Shown: positions 27,673 to 36,918 of the stretch, piece after piece
How positions within the stretch are numbered: position 1 is the first letter of the stretch
How the letters are laid out: the number at the start of each line of letters is the position of its first letter
DNA from: Fibrobacterota bacterium
GTDB taxonomy: Bacteria > Fibrobacterota > Fibrobacteria > UBA11236
DNA: 59,422 bases
Direction: 5' to 3'
Assembly (NCBI GenBank): GCA_019509785.1
Contig: JAEKLQ010000046.1
Coordinates: forward strand, 975 to 60,396
The notes under the pieces: model-generated
Databases searched by the model: none
Told to the model about the DNA's origin: nothing
What the model saw: the letters and a program-made list of their open reading frames with translations, nothing else
Made by a program: the position numbers and the translations under genes

Positions 27673-28992
27673 ATGGAACCGCGCGTAATCATAGTCGGGG
27701 GCGGATTCGGCGGGCTCAAGGCCGCGTTGGCCCTCGGCCACCCGGGAAACGCGCAGTCCCTCATCCCGCAAGTACTCCTCCTCGACAAGCGGAACTACCA
27801 TCTCTTCCAGCCCTTGCTCTACCAGGTCGCGACGGCGACGCTGAACCCTTCCGACATCGCCGTGCCCATCCGGCAGGTGCTGGCCCGGCATCGCAACGTG
27901 TCCGTGCTGATGGAGAACGTTCTCTCGATCGATCTCGCGGGCAAGGCCGTCCTCACGGATACGGGAAGCCACCCGTACGATTACCTCATCCTGGCCGCCG
28001 GCGCTTCGCACAGTTATTTCGGGCATCCGGAATGGGAAGAGCTGGCCCCGGGCCTCAAGACCATCGAGCAGGCCCTGGAGATCCGCCGGCGCGTGCTGAC
28101 CGCGTTCGAGCAGGCCGAGAAGGAAACCGATCCGGCCGCGCAAGCGCGCCTGTTGACCTTCGTGGTGATCGGCGGCGGGCCGACCGGGGTGGAGATGGCC
28201 GGGGCCTTGGCGGAGTTGGCCCATGCCATCGTGGCCAGCGACTTCCGCCATCTCAAGTCGGAACTGCTGAAGGTGATCCTGCTGCAAGGCGGCAATCGCG
28301 TGCTTCCGCAATTCGCGCCCGTGCTTTCCGTCAAGGCCAAGGCCGCCCTGGAAAAGAAGGGCGTCGAGGTCCGCCTGGACAAGCTGGCCAAGGAGATTAC
28401 GCCCATCGGAGTGAGGCTGGACGAGGGCATGATCCCCTCGGCGAACGTCATCTGGGCCGCGGGCGTGAAGCCCGCCCCGATCAACAAGACCTTAGGGCTG
28501 CCCCTGGATCACGAAGGCCGGGTCATCGTCGGCCCCGACCTGTCCCTGCCCGGCCATCCCGAAGTCTTCGCCATCGGCGATCAGGCCCGCTTCGATACGC
28601 CCCATGGGCCGCTGCCCGGACTCGCGCCGGTGGCGATGCAGCAAGGCGTGCACGCGGCCCGCAACATCCTCGCGGAGATCGCCGGCCGTCCGCGGCGGCC
28701 CTTCAAGTATCTCGACAAAGGGACCATGGCCGTGATCGGACGTAACTACGGAGTTACCGACTTCCACGGCTTGCGCATCGGCGGCTATCTCGCCTGGCTG
28801 ATGTGGCTCTTCGTCCACATCCTCTACCTGATCGGTTTCCGCAACCGCATCGCGGTGATGTTCAATTGGGCCTGGTCTTACCTGACCTTCAAGCGCGGGG
28901 CGCGATTGATCACGGGGCGGGGCTGGCGGGAGAACGAAGGCGCTCCGCCGCCAGCGCCCAAGCCTGTCGAAGTCGCAGCGGGAGCGCGCTGA
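27673..28992 (+). CDS. ndh: Type II NADH dehydrogenase (NDH-2)
   Basis: A 439-aa flavoprotein with an N-terminal FAD motif VIIVGGGFGGLKAAL, the second dinucleotide motif VIGGGPTGVEMAGALAEL for NADH, and the family motif LLYQVATATLNPSDIA. The C-terminus has a hydrophobic anchor segment (LAWLMWLFVHILYLIGF). It oxidises NADH and reduces quinone at the inner membrane without pumping protons. It is divergent from the phosphohexomutase with 46 nt between start codons; the long open frame upstream is antisense. Confidence 0.92.
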   Translation: MEPRVIIVGGGFGGLKAALALGHPGNAQSLIPQVLLLDKRNYHLFQPLLYQVATATLNPSDIAVPIRQVLARHRNVSVLMENVLSIDLAGKAVLTDTGSHPYDYLILAAGASHSYFGHPEWEELAPGLKTIEQALEIRRRVLTAFEQAEKETDPAAQARLLTFVVIGGGPTGVEMAGALAELAHAIVASDFRHLKSELLKVILLQGGNRVLPQFAPVLSVKAKAALEKKGVEVRLDKLAKEITPIGVRLDEGMIPSANVIWAAGVKPAPINKTLGLPLDHEGRVIVGPDLSLPGHPEVFAIGDQARFDTPHGPLPGLAPVAMQQGVHAARNILAEIAGRPRRPFKYLDKGTMAVIGRNYGVTDFHGLRIGGYLAWLMWLFVHILYLIGFRNRIAVMFNWAWSYLTFKRGARLITGRGWRENEGAPPPAPKPVEVAAGAR

Positions 28993-29012
28993 ATCCGAAG
29001 CCCCCAGAGAGA

Positions 29013-29093
29013 GGGTACAGGGTTTAGGGTACAGGGTTCAGGGTTAAGATCGCTTTCGATTCTTCCTCACCATATACCCTAAACCCTGTACCC
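29013..29093. repeat. Inverted repeat built of GGGTACAGGGTTTA-like units
   Basis: GGGTACAGGGTTTAGGGTA (29013-29031) recurs exactly inverted at 29075-29093, a perfect 19-bp stem around a 43-nt loop. The left arm continues into related units (ACAGGGTTCAGGGTTAAG), so it is also a tandem array of 7-8-bp AGGGTT-type words. It lies between convergent ndh and the GNAT gene, so it may terminate both; it may also be one copy of a dispersed intergenic repeat. Confidence 0.75.
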
Positions 29094-29119
29094 TTTACCC
29101 CTTTCTTCCCGTCCAGCCT

Positions 29120-29578
29120 TCAGATATCCTTGACGAGGATGGCGAGATCCTTCCCGCCGTATTGCACCGTCTGATTCACTTTCCAACCGAGCTTCTCGAA
29201 TACGCCCTGGCTGATGGGATTAAACACGTACAGCTTGGCAAAACCCAACTGCCGGGCCAGCTTTTCGATTTCGGCCGCCAAAGCCGAGGCCACGCCCTGG
29301 CCGCGGTAATCGGGATGCACGTACACCGAGGATAGCCAAGGAGTCAGATCCGGGAGGATCTCCATATCCGAAGCCTTGAGGGAAGCCGTTCCCAGGACTC
29401 CGCGCTCATCGTGGGCGATGAGGGTGATGGGCATTTCGTTCTCGTTCACCCGCCCGAACAGGCCCTTCTGGATGTCTTGCAGGCTGCGCATGGGAAAGGC
29501 GTACGCCCATTCCTCATAGATCCATTTCGCGATGATGGGGATCCAGTTCTGGAAATACTTGATATGGCTGATCTGCAT
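29120..29578 (-). CDS. GNAT-family N-acetyltransferase
   Basis: 152 aa with the GNAT fold: WLSSVYVHPDYRGQGVASAL holds the acetyl-CoA pyrophosphate motif (R/QxxGxG/A as RGQGVA), preceded by LIAHDERGVLGTASL and followed by AKLYVFNPISQGVFEKLGW. The acceptor substrate is unknown. The start at 29578 is preceded by GGGAG at 8 nt. It ends convergently with ndh across the inverted repeat. Confidence 0.85.
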   Translation of the reverse strand: MQISHIKYFQNWIPIIAKWIYEEWAYAFPMRSLQDIQKGLFGRVNENEMPITLIAHDERGVLGTASLKASDMEILPDLTPWLSSVYVHPDYRGQGVASALAAEIEKLARQLGFAKLYVFNPISQGVFEKLGWKVNQTVQYGGKDLAILVKDI

Positions 29579-29698
29579 CCAGCACGCTCCCGGCCGCCGG
29601 CCGACTTCCACCGCTTAGAAGATAACTATCGGTTCCGGGAAGCCAGGCGAACCGTCGGTCCGGAGGCCGGGGCTTATCCGGCCCGTTATTTACGCCCG

Positions 29699-29989
29699 TT
29701 ATTCCCGCCCGAACAGGGCCCGCAACTCGCCCTTGGCTTTTTCGAGGCGGGCCTTCTGCGCCTCCGTCAGATTCTTCCCGCCCCGGTTGATGTAGAAGTT
29801 CAGCATGGACATGGCCGATTGGTAAGGCCCGGCCTTCCGCCGGCGGCTATGTTCCGCGGAACGCTTCAAGGAAGCGGCGATGGCGGCCGGGCTCCGCATC
29901 TTGAAGACGCCCGCATCCAGGTCCATGGCATCGCTGGTTTGCATGACGTGCTTGGACCAACGCTTTCCGGAAGATCGCGTAGTGGTCAT
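29699..29989 (-). CDS. DUF3175 family small protein
   Basis: 96 aa matching my memory of DUF3175: RWSKHVMQTSDAMDLD, GVFKMRSPAAIAASLKRSAE, then SAMSMLNFYINRGGKNL. Basic, soluble, probably helical; function unknown. AGGAGG lies 7 nt before ATG 29989, which fixes the start against longer options. Confidence 0.75.
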   Translation of the reverse strand: MTTTRSSGKRWSKHVMQTSDAMDLDAGVFKMRSPAAIAASLKRSAEHSRRRKAGPYQSAMSMLNFYINRGGKNLTEAQKARLEKAKGELRALFGRE

Positions 29990-30053
29990 GGCATGACCTC
30001 CTACCTCGAAAATACCTTCCCATCGCATGGGACGCGACGGACCGCGCAGCCCG

Positions 30054-30734
30054 CTAGAGGGCCTTAAGGCAGGCCTGCACGAAGATGCGATAATGGCACT
30101 CGACCATGGTTTCGCCATCGGTCTGTTCCGGCGCCCTTCCCCCTTGGGTGACGAGGGTGCTTACGGTATCCAACAGAATGCGATCCTGGCGCTTGTCGTA
30201 AAGGATGGCCCGGAAGGAACGCCCCACTTCCACGGTGTGGCGGAAATCCATGCCGTGCAATATTCCCCCGCCAACGCTGCCGATCACCTCGCCGGCATTA
30301 TGGGCGAAGTCGGCGGCCAGGGTCGAGGCGGATGCCTGTCCGCCTTCCCTCGGAGGTACGTATACGACGAGCAATAACCGGGAGGGACCATACCGCAATG
30401 CGCGCAGGGAACGGAGACGCGAGGATGGCTTGCCCAGGACGGAATCGGCGCCCAGGCCCAGCAAGGCGGGGAAACTCTCCGCGCCGATTTCCTCCGTGGC
30501 GAAATCGTTTTGCCGGAGGACGAAATCCAGGCTCTGGATTTCGGAAACCACATCCTCGCTTTCCCGGTAGGTCCGGTAATCCGGATTGCGCGACTCCTTG
30601 CGCGGGAGATAAGCGATGGCGATGGAATCGGCCGGCGCGGCCCGGGAGCCGGCCTTTCCGGATCCGGTGGCCGCGCAATCCAAAAGGGCGGCCAAGCAGG
30701 CCGCGCACGACGCGAATCTCATCAAGGGAGCCAT
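30054..30734 (-). CDS. Unknown exported protein, lipoprotein candidate
   Basis: 226 aa. A short hydrophobic leader ends LAALLDCAATG; Cys20 could be lipidated, although Asp before it departs from the usual lipobox. The mature part mixes beta strands and helices (SIAIAYLPRKESRNPDYR, LLLVVYVPPREGG, RILLDTVSTLVTQGG). No family recognised. AAGG-type ribosome site upstream of ATG 30734. It lies 64 nt after the DUF3175 gene start on the same strand. Confidence 0.55.
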   Translation of the reverse strand: MAPLMRFASCAACLAALLDCAATGSGKAGSRAAPADSIAIAYLPRKESRNPDYRTYRESEDVVSEIQSLDFVLRQNDFATEEIGAESFPALLGLGADSVLGKPSSRLRSLRALRYGPSRLLLVVYVPPREGGQASASTLAADFAHNAGEVIGSVGGGILHGMDFRHTVEVGRSFRAILYDKRQDRILLDTVSTLVTQGGRAPEQTDGETMVECHYRIFVQACLKAL

Positions 30735-30811
30735 CGGAATACCTTTCCTTTGGATGACGCCGGCGGAGGCCGGAAATAAAATGCCAGGAAAAGTAGTCTT
30801 TTGGGCCGCTT

Positions 30812-31198
30812 TTAGTCCGGTTGCACCAGATTGATGAGGTTACCGCAGGTATCGTCGAACAAAACCGATTGGATGGGCCCGGTCCGTTTGGGCTCGCCCC
30901 GGAAAGCCACCCCGTTCTCCCGCAAGCGGCGCACCTCGGCGGAGATATCCCTGGTCACGAAGGCGGTGGAGGGAATGCCTGCCTTGTACATGGCCTTCTG
31001 GAAATCCTTGGCGGCGGCGAAACTCATGGGCTCTAGCACCAATTCCATGCCCGCGACGCCATCGGGGGAAGCCACGGTAAGCCACCGGTATTGGCCCATG
31101 GGGATGTCGGCCATCTTCCGGAAGCCGGCCTTCTCGACGTAGAACTTCAGGGCGGATTCCTGATCTTCGACCATGAGGCTGGCGAACTTGAGTTGCAT
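30812..31198 (-). CDS. VOC-superfamily (glyoxalase-like) protein
   Basis: 128 aa with the beta-alpha-beta-beta-beta pattern of VOC domains: MQLKFASLMVEDQESALKFY at the start, GMELVLEP in the first half and SVLFDDTCGNLINLVQ at the end. Metal ligands in this family vary, and E residues in MELVLEP are candidates. The reaction is unknown. CAGGAG lies 6-7 nt before ATG 31198. Probably monocistronic. Confidence 0.8.
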   Translation of the reverse strand: MQLKFASLMVEDQESALKFYVEKAGFRKMADIPMGQYRWLTVASPDGVAGMELVLEPMSFAAAKDFQKAMYKAGIPSTAFVTRDISAEVRRLRENGVAFRGEPKRTGPIQSVLFDDTCGNLINLVQPD

Positions 31199-31244
31199 CG
31201 GGGCTCCTGGGTGGGGTGAAATCGTCAGGCGCGCTTCGGCCCGT

Positions 31245-33584
31245 TCAGCAGCATCGCGCCTGGGTGAATCGATGTTCCTCTTTCGCGGCCCAGGCCGCGC
31301 CGGCGGACGAGGGCGGACCGGCGGCGACGGCTTCGATGGCGCAATCGCCATGGACCGGATGCGCAGCCGATTGCAAACCCGAATGCGAGGCCACGAGCGG
31401 GGACAGAGGCGAAGCCAAATGGGCGGGGCCTTCCCCCGCCAGATGGCGCAACACCGTCACCATCAAAAGCAAGGCGGCCCACATCCATCCGAAGAAGCCG
31501 GAGGCCCGTTCCACAGCGAGGATCTCCGCCTCCAGCCATACCGGCGCCGTCTCCCGCAAATCCTTTTCCGACCCGCCGAAGGCGAGGCCGATCCAACGTA
31601 ACACCGAGGTTACTAGGATGCCGCCCACCAGCAGCAGGAAGGCCGCCGCCACGGCCGCGTCCAGCCTTTGGTTGAAAATCAGGCGATGGGTCAGGGCCAA
31701 TTTTTCCGCGGGAACCGTTCCCGCGGCGATGTCGCCGGCCAATTTTCGCGCCGCCGCCAGGAAGCCGATCTTCGGGCTGGCGGAGAAGATTTTCTGGAAT
31801 CCCGCGGTGAAGGTGACCACGGACAGCCACGCCAACGGCAGAACCGTGGCCAGGGCGTGGCGCGGGCGCGCCATCTTGAGGATGACCGTGGTGGCCAGGC
31901 ACAGCGCGACCACCGCCAGCAATTGGTTGGCGATCCCGAACAAGGGCCACAGGCTATTGATGCCGCCCTGGGGATCGATCACGCCTTGGTACAGGAAATA
32001 TCCCCAGGCCGCCACCAGCAGGCCGCTGGCCAGCAAGTTGGCCGCATAGGAACGCGTATCCGCCAGGGGCTTCCAGAATTGCCCCAGGAAGGCTTGCAGC
32101 AGGAAGCGGCCCACGCGCGTTCCCGCGTCCACCGTGGTCAGGATGAAGAGGGCCTCGAACATGATGGCGAAGTGGTACCAAAGGCCCATCAAGGCATCCC
32201 CGCCCAAGGCGGAGGAAAAGATCTTGGCCATGCCCAAGGCCAAGGTGGGCGCGCCGCCGGCGCGTCCGAACAAGGTCGGTTCCCCCACCGCATGCGCGAG
32301 GGCGGCCATGCTTTCCGTGGTCACCGGGAAGCCCCAATCGGTAATGGTCTTCACCGCGGCTTCCGCGGTGGCGCCCACCGCTGCGGCCGGGGCATTGATG
32401 GCGAAATAGGCTCCCGGCTCCAAGGTGGCGGCGGCGATCAAGGCCATCACCGCCACCGACGATTCCAGCAGCATGCACCCGTAACCGACCGGACGCGCAT
32501 AGGTCTCGCGCGTAATCAGCTTGGGGGTGGTCCCGCTCGCGATCAGGGCGTGGAATCCGCTGATGGCGCCGCAGGCGATGGTGATGAAACAGAAGGGGAA
32601 GATTTTCCCTGCGAAGACCGGGCCGGTGCCGTCGATGAAGCGGGTGAGGGGCGGGAGCTGCAGTACGGGAAGCACCACCAGGATGCCCAGGGCCAAAGCG
32701 GCGATGGTGCCCAGCTTCATGAAGGTACTCAGGTAATCGCGTGGCGCGAGCAGAAGCCATACGGGCAAGATGGAGGCCGCCAGCCCGTACCCGATGATGA
32801 TCCAAGCCAGGGCCGGACCGGTGAAGTTAAAGGCGGCGGAGAGCGAAGGGGAAGCGTAAACGAATTTGCCGCCCCACACCGAAAGCAGAAGCAGGAATAC
32901 GCCGATGACGGAAACTTCCAGCACCTTGCCCGGGCGCAGAAAGCGGAGGTACACGCCCATCAAAAGGGCGATGGGGATGGTGGCCGCGATGGTGAAGGTT
33001 CCCCAAGGGCTGCCGGCCAGGGCCTTGACCACCACCAGGCCGAGCACGGCGATGAGGATGATCATGATGGACAGGATGGCGAGCATGGCGATGGCGCCCG
33101 CGGGCTTGCCGATTTCCTCCTGCACCATTTCGCCCAGCGACTTGCCGCCGCGGCGGATGGAGCAGAACAGGATCAGGAAATCCTGGACCGCGCCGCCTAA
33201 TACGACGCCGATCATGAGCCATAAGGCCCCGGGCAGATACCCGAATTGGGCCGCCAGCACGGGGCCCACCAGGGGCCCGGGCCCGCTGATGGCGGCGAAG
33301 TGGTGCCCGAAGACGATCCATTTGTTGGTGCGGACGAAATCCTTGCCGTCCTCGTGGACCATGGCCGGAGTGGCCCTGCGTTCGTCCAGGAGCAGCACTT
33401 TGGCGGACAGCCATTTGGAATAGAAGCGGTAGCCGATGGCGTAGCTGCACGCGGCGGCGGCCAAGAGCCAGATGGCATTGAGGGGTTCGCCGCGATGGAG
33501 GGCCAGGATGGCATAGGCGGATGCGCCCAAGAGGGCGACGCCGATCCAGACCGCGGCCGAGAAGAAGCGTTTCGGACCGGACAT
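31245..33584 (-). CDS. cstA: CstA, carbon-starvation peptide/pyruvate transporter
   Basis: 779 aa, about 16 membrane segments. The N-terminal third matches E. coli CstA closely (LHRGEPLNAIWLL, YRFYSKWL, FGHHFAAISGPGPLVGPVLA, GAVQDFLILFCSIRRGGKS). CstA proteins import pyruvate or peptides when carbon is short. The start at 33584 fits the family; the frame upstream is antisense. It is slightly longer than E. coli CstA (701 aa) through a tail of about 75 residues. No clear ribosome site. Confidence 0.93.
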   Translation of the reverse strand: MSGPKRFFSAAVWIGVALLGASAYAILALHRGEPLNAIWLLAAAACSYAIGYRFYSKWLSAKVLLLDERRATPAMVHEDGKDFVRTNKWIVFGHHFAAISGPGPLVGPVLAAQFGYLPGALWLMIGVVLGGAVQDFLILFCSIRRGGKSLGEMVQEEIGKPAGAIAMLAILSIMIILIAVLGLVVVKALAGSPWGTFTIAATIPIALLMGVYLRFLRPGKVLEVSVIGVFLLLLSVWGGKFVYASPSLSAAFNFTGPALAWIIIGYGLAASILPVWLLLAPRDYLSTFMKLGTIAALALGILVVLPVLQLPPLTRFIDGTGPVFAGKIFPFCFITIACGAISGFHALIASGTTPKLITRETYARPVGYGCMLLESSVAVMALIAAATLEPGAYFAINAPAAAVGATAEAAVKTITDWGFPVTTESMAALAHAVGEPTLFGRAGGAPTLALGMAKIFSSALGGDALMGLWYHFAIMFEALFILTTVDAGTRVGRFLLQAFLGQFWKPLADTRSYAANLLASGLLVAAWGYFLYQGVIDPQGGINSLWPLFGIANQLLAVVALCLATTVILKMARPRHALATVLPLAWLSVVTFTAGFQKIFSASPKIGFLAAARKLAGDIAAGTVPAEKLALTHRLIFNQRLDAAVAAAFLLLVGGILVTSVLRWIGLAFGGSEKDLRETAPVWLEAEILAVERASGFFGWMWAALLLMVTVLRHLAGEGPAHLASPLSPLVASHSGLQSAAHPVHGDCAIEAVAAGPPSSAGAAWAAKEEHRFTQARCC

Positions 33585-33698
33585 GGGCAACAAGGTAATT
33601 ATTGAAGCGTGAGCGCGGCCACAGGGATGCTTGCTCGGAAACGGCTCGGGATACACCTTTGCGATCGGTTCCATTTTTCCGCATAGGAGCAATCGATC

Positions 33699-34379
33699 AT
33701 GAACCGACCCGCCATCATACTCGCTTGGGTTTTCGCAACCGTCGGCACGCTCTCCCTGATCGGCTTCGCCTATGCGATGACATCCGAAGTCCGATTCCTG
33801 CGCCACGCCGTGGCGATGGAAGGTCGCGTCGTCGGCCTTCCCGACCGTGCCACCGATCAGCCCATCTATCTTTACGAATTCCCCGCGGGAACGGTCCGGC
33901 GCGGACGCAGCCTCGGCGGTTCGAGTTCGGATCAGTACCTGAGCGGCGATCGCCTGCCGCTCTACGTGGACGCCCGCGATCCGGACTCGGCCCAGATCCG
34001 CAGGTTCGATCACCAATGGCTGCTTCCCATCACGCTGGGGACTTTCGCGGCCCTCTTCGGGGGCATCGGGTACGGCATCCTCGGGTATGGCCGGCGCCGC
34101 CGGGATCTGGAACGGAAGATTCGGGACCGGGGCGTGCGCATCCGGGCCGATATCGTCGGCATCGACTCCGTATCCAACTTCATGGTCAACGGCATCAACC
34201 CTTGGCGCATCCAGGCCCAAGCCCTGATCGACAGGAAGGTCCACCGCTTCGCCAGCGGAAACCTTTGGTTCGATCCCTCGCCTTATCTCGATCGCAACCA
34301 AGTGGAAGTGATGTACCTGGCGGAGAATCCGAAAAAGCATTGGATGGACCTGACCTTCCTTCCCGAATACGCGGGATAA
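33699..34379 (+). CDS. DUF3592-like membrane protein
   Basis: 226 aa: TM1 about 5-26, an extracytoplasmic beta-rich domain (EGRVVGLPDRATDQPIYLYEF), TM2 about 108-128, then a second beta-rich cytoplasmic domain. This resembles DUF3592 proteins. Function unknown. AGGAG lies 9 nt before ATG 33699. It ends 9 nt from the convergent large effector-like gene. Confidence 0.55.
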   Translation: MNRPAIILAWVFATVGTLSLIGFAYAMTSEVRFLRHAVAMEGRVVGLPDRATDQPIYLYEFPAGTVRRGRSLGGSSSDQYLSGDRLPLYVDARDPDSAQIRRFDHQWLLPITLGTFAALFGGIGYGILGYGRRRRDLERKIRDRGVRIRADIVGIDSVSNFMVNGINPWRIQAQALIDRKVHRFASGNLWFDPSPYLDRNQVEVMYLAENPKKHWMDLTFLPEYAG

Positions 34380-34388
34380 CCGGCCCGG

Positions 34389-36716
34389 CTAAGCCTGAAT
34401 GCCGTTGGCTGCGAGAAAACCCTCCAGCCAAGCGATGAACACCCCGTCCGGTCCTGGCCCGGGCATTCCCCGCCACTTCCCATCCGCCCCGCCGAAGTCC
34501 TTGAGGATACGAATCCCGTCCCGCAAGGCTTCCCCTTTCTTCGCGTCCCGTTCCGGCCCGGCCATCTCCGGAATCGGGATGGCGGAAACGTATCGCAGCA
34601 CCCATTTCAATTTATGGTCCGGAGAAATGCGCGCCGGGCCTCCCTCCGAAGGCGCGCAGGAGCCCAGGATGTAGCGGATGCCTTGGAAATCCTCCGCTTC
34701 CCGGGTCTCCATCAAGGTCGCCAGCAGTTGGCCCAAGGCCTCCGGCGGGCTCCGTCGCAATCGGGAACGCTCGCCGATGCGGGAAAGGATCTTCCCTTTG
34801 ACCCGCCCCAAGTCCTCCGCCCGGGAGCCCAGCCAGCGCCGGAAATCGCCCGCTTCATGCCTGGCCCAATCCACCCGCGCCGCCGCCTCCGACAGCAACC
34901 CCTCTTCCATATGGCGTTCGGCGGTGAAGCAGGCGAAGGCATAATTCCGGTAGGCCGCGAAAGCTTCCTTCGCGATGACCGCGACGAAATGGAAATCCAC
35001 GCAATCGCAAAGGTGCCCCAACATCGCCCAGCCCTCCCGGACGTCCGCTTCGATGAGGGAACTGCCTTTCAATCCCAGGCCCAAGCAAAGCGCCGCCCCC
35101 ATCTTGAAACGGAAGACACCGTCCTGGTATTCGACCCGGAAAGCGGCTTCGCCGCCGATCCCGGCCGATGCGCCGACGCCGCCCGTTAAGGTCGCCAGGG
35201 CCGCGAAGGGCCCGGTCCGCGCGGCGGCCCATTGGAGCGAGCCTTCGCATTCAAAGCGCGCTTGCGCGCCCGCGAAGGCATAGGCTTCGCCTCCCGCCCG
35301 GGCTTCCGGGATTTTCGCGAAGTCGCCCGTCAGGGTCAACGCCCCCTGCGCCGTTCCGCCCACGAAGGCGGACAAGGATCCCGCCACCCGCAACTTCAGT
35401 TGGCAAGCGCGCCGGGCATCCGCCAGGTACGCGTCCCGGAATTTCACCGCGCCCAACCAGGAGAGGAGATTCAAGCCGCCGGGATCGGGCAATTCCACCG
35501 CCAGGGTGACCTTGCCTTCGAACACGGCGAAGGCGGCGGACCCGGCGACGCCGATGCGAAGCTGTTTCTTTCCCGGTTCGAAGGACGCTTCGCCCCCGTT
35601 CCAGCCGGCGAAGTAGCGGCCCAAGGCGGCTTCGGGCGTGAAGGTGAAACGCGAAGCTTCGCCCGGGGACACGGTTCCGGCCTTGGACGCGCCGTCTTTC
35701 CGCGGGGACCAACGCCACATCTCGCCCGCTTTCGGTTCGGCGGCGAACAGATGGGCCTTGAACCTGGATTTCAGGAACGGGGAGATGCCCTTTCCGCCCG
35801 CGGGCGAAAGCAGCCGATCCAATTCCTTGCGCACCTGCTTATCGGACGCCTTGCGCCAATAAGCGTCGACGCAGGTAGCGCCGCCGTTACGGTCATGGGC
35901 CCGCACCCGCGTCCAGGCCGCCGCCTCGCCCCATCTGCGGTTCCCGCCCACCTTTATCAATTCGAGGAGGGCGGACTTGGCGCGGCCGTTACCCGTCCCT
36001 CCGAAGAGGACTTGCGATTCCTTATCCAAAGCTCGTAGGTCCTCGCTGCGCCTGCCGGGATCGGGATTCTCCCAAGCCTGCATGGCCCGATCGCGCAGGC
36101 CCTCGATGCGCTGCGATTCCGCGAGCAGCTTCCGAACATCCTCTTCCGCGGGGAGCAGCAGATACTCCTCCCGAGCCGGGCAGTAATAGATCAGGCCGTC
36201 GAAAGCCGGTTGCGTTCCGGGCCCGGCGGGCAAAGGCCCGCTCGTCACCGGATCGGAAAGGGAATGCTTGGCCCTGAAGCGATAGCGGCAAGCCGCCACC
36301 GGTGCCCCATTCTCGTAGGGAAGTTCCAGAACGAATCCGACCTGCACCGCGCCGCCCTCTTGACCGATATGCCCTTCGGCATCGGGCAGTTCCATACGCT
36401 GCCCGCGCCCCCATTCCGCCCAGACCTTGAAGATCACCCGGGTTGCCGCCGATGGCGGGGCTTCCGCGTCGACACTGGCGAAAGCATTTTCGCCATACTC
36501 CCCGCGGGCCTCCATCCAACGCGGGTTCGACAAGCGCAATCCCGGCCCGGCGTCGAGCGGATGCGGCCGCGGCGGTTCGGTCTCGGGAAGGTACGGTTCC
36601 GGATTCTCCCAGTGAGGTCCGGAATGCGATCGGCCGCGCCCGCCGGCGGAAACCGGTTTGGGCCACTTCCGGGAACGGGATGAGGTGGGATGGATCTGCC
36701 CATCGGGGTGGATCAT
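34389..36716 (-). CDS. Large unknown protein resembling T6SS/polymorphic-toxin effector scaffolds
   Basis: 775 aa. N-terminal 110 residues are Pro/Arg-rich and disordered-looking, then a beta domain (RVIFKVWAEWG), then FDGLIYYCPAREEYLLLPAE and a helical stretch. The middle is a long Gly/Ala-rich beta region (TLTGGVGASAGIGGEAAF, LGLGLKGSSLIEADVREGW), then an all-helical end. The Gly-rich segment followed by a W-containing helix recalls large proteins found beside VgrG/PAAR genes, but I see no PAAR, Rhs or nuclease motif and no secretion genes here. No signal peptide. An excellent ribosome site (AAAGGAG) precedes ATG 36716. Confidence 0.5.
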   Translation of the reverse strand: MIHPDGQIHPTSSRSRKWPKPVSAGGRGRSHSGPHWENPEPYLPETEPPRPHPLDAGPGLRLSNPRWMEARGEYGENAFASVDAEAPPSAATRVIFKVWAEWGRGQRMELPDAEGHIGQEGGAVQVGFVLELPYENGAPVAACRYRFRAKHSLSDPVTSGPLPAGPGTQPAFDGLIYYCPAREEYLLLPAEEDVRKLLAESQRIEGLRDRAMQAWENPDPGRRSEDLRALDKESQVLFGGTGNGRAKSALLELIKVGGNRRWGEAAAWTRVRAHDRNGGATCVDAYWRKASDKQVRKELDRLLSPAGGKGISPFLKSRFKAHLFAAEPKAGEMWRWSPRKDGASKAGTVSPGEASRFTFTPEAALGRYFAGWNGGEASFEPGKKQLRIGVAGSAAFAVFEGKVTLAVELPDPGGLNLLSWLGAVKFRDAYLADARRACQLKLRVAGSLSAFVGGTAQGALTLTGDFAKIPEARAGGEAYAFAGAQARFECEGSLQWAAARTGPFAALATLTGGVGASAGIGGEAAFRVEYQDGVFRFKMGAALCLGLGLKGSSLIEADVREGWAMLGHLCDCVDFHFVAVIAKEAFAAYRNYAFACFTAERHMEEGLLSEAAARVDWARHEAGDFRRWLGSRAEDLGRVKGKILSRIGERSRLRRSPPEALGQLLATLMETREAEDFQGIRYILGSCAPSEGGPARISPDHKLKWVLRYVSAIPIPEMAGPERDAKKGEALRDGIRILKDFGGADGKWRGMPGPGPDGVFIAWLEGFLAANGIQA

Positions 36717-36918
36717 AAATCTCCTTTTCGGGTAGGAGCGAAAAGGAACCCAAAGGAACGGACCGGGAAGTGCGGGGAGGCACGCGTCCGGAGCGGAAGT
36801 GATCGACATCGCCGGCGGACGCCGACCCCGGTGACGCTCACGAGCCCTGGCTACGCCCATCGCTGGGCCTGGCCACGCTCCGTTGCCGCGCCCTGCCGCG
36901 ATAGCTACTCTAAGGCCG

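Noticed and set aside
36860-36890. TGGCCACG followed by TTGCC upstream of the HEVFGHG gene, like a sigma-54 promoter
   Set aside because: The GG-to-GC spacing is 12, not 10, which abolishes sigma-54 recognition.
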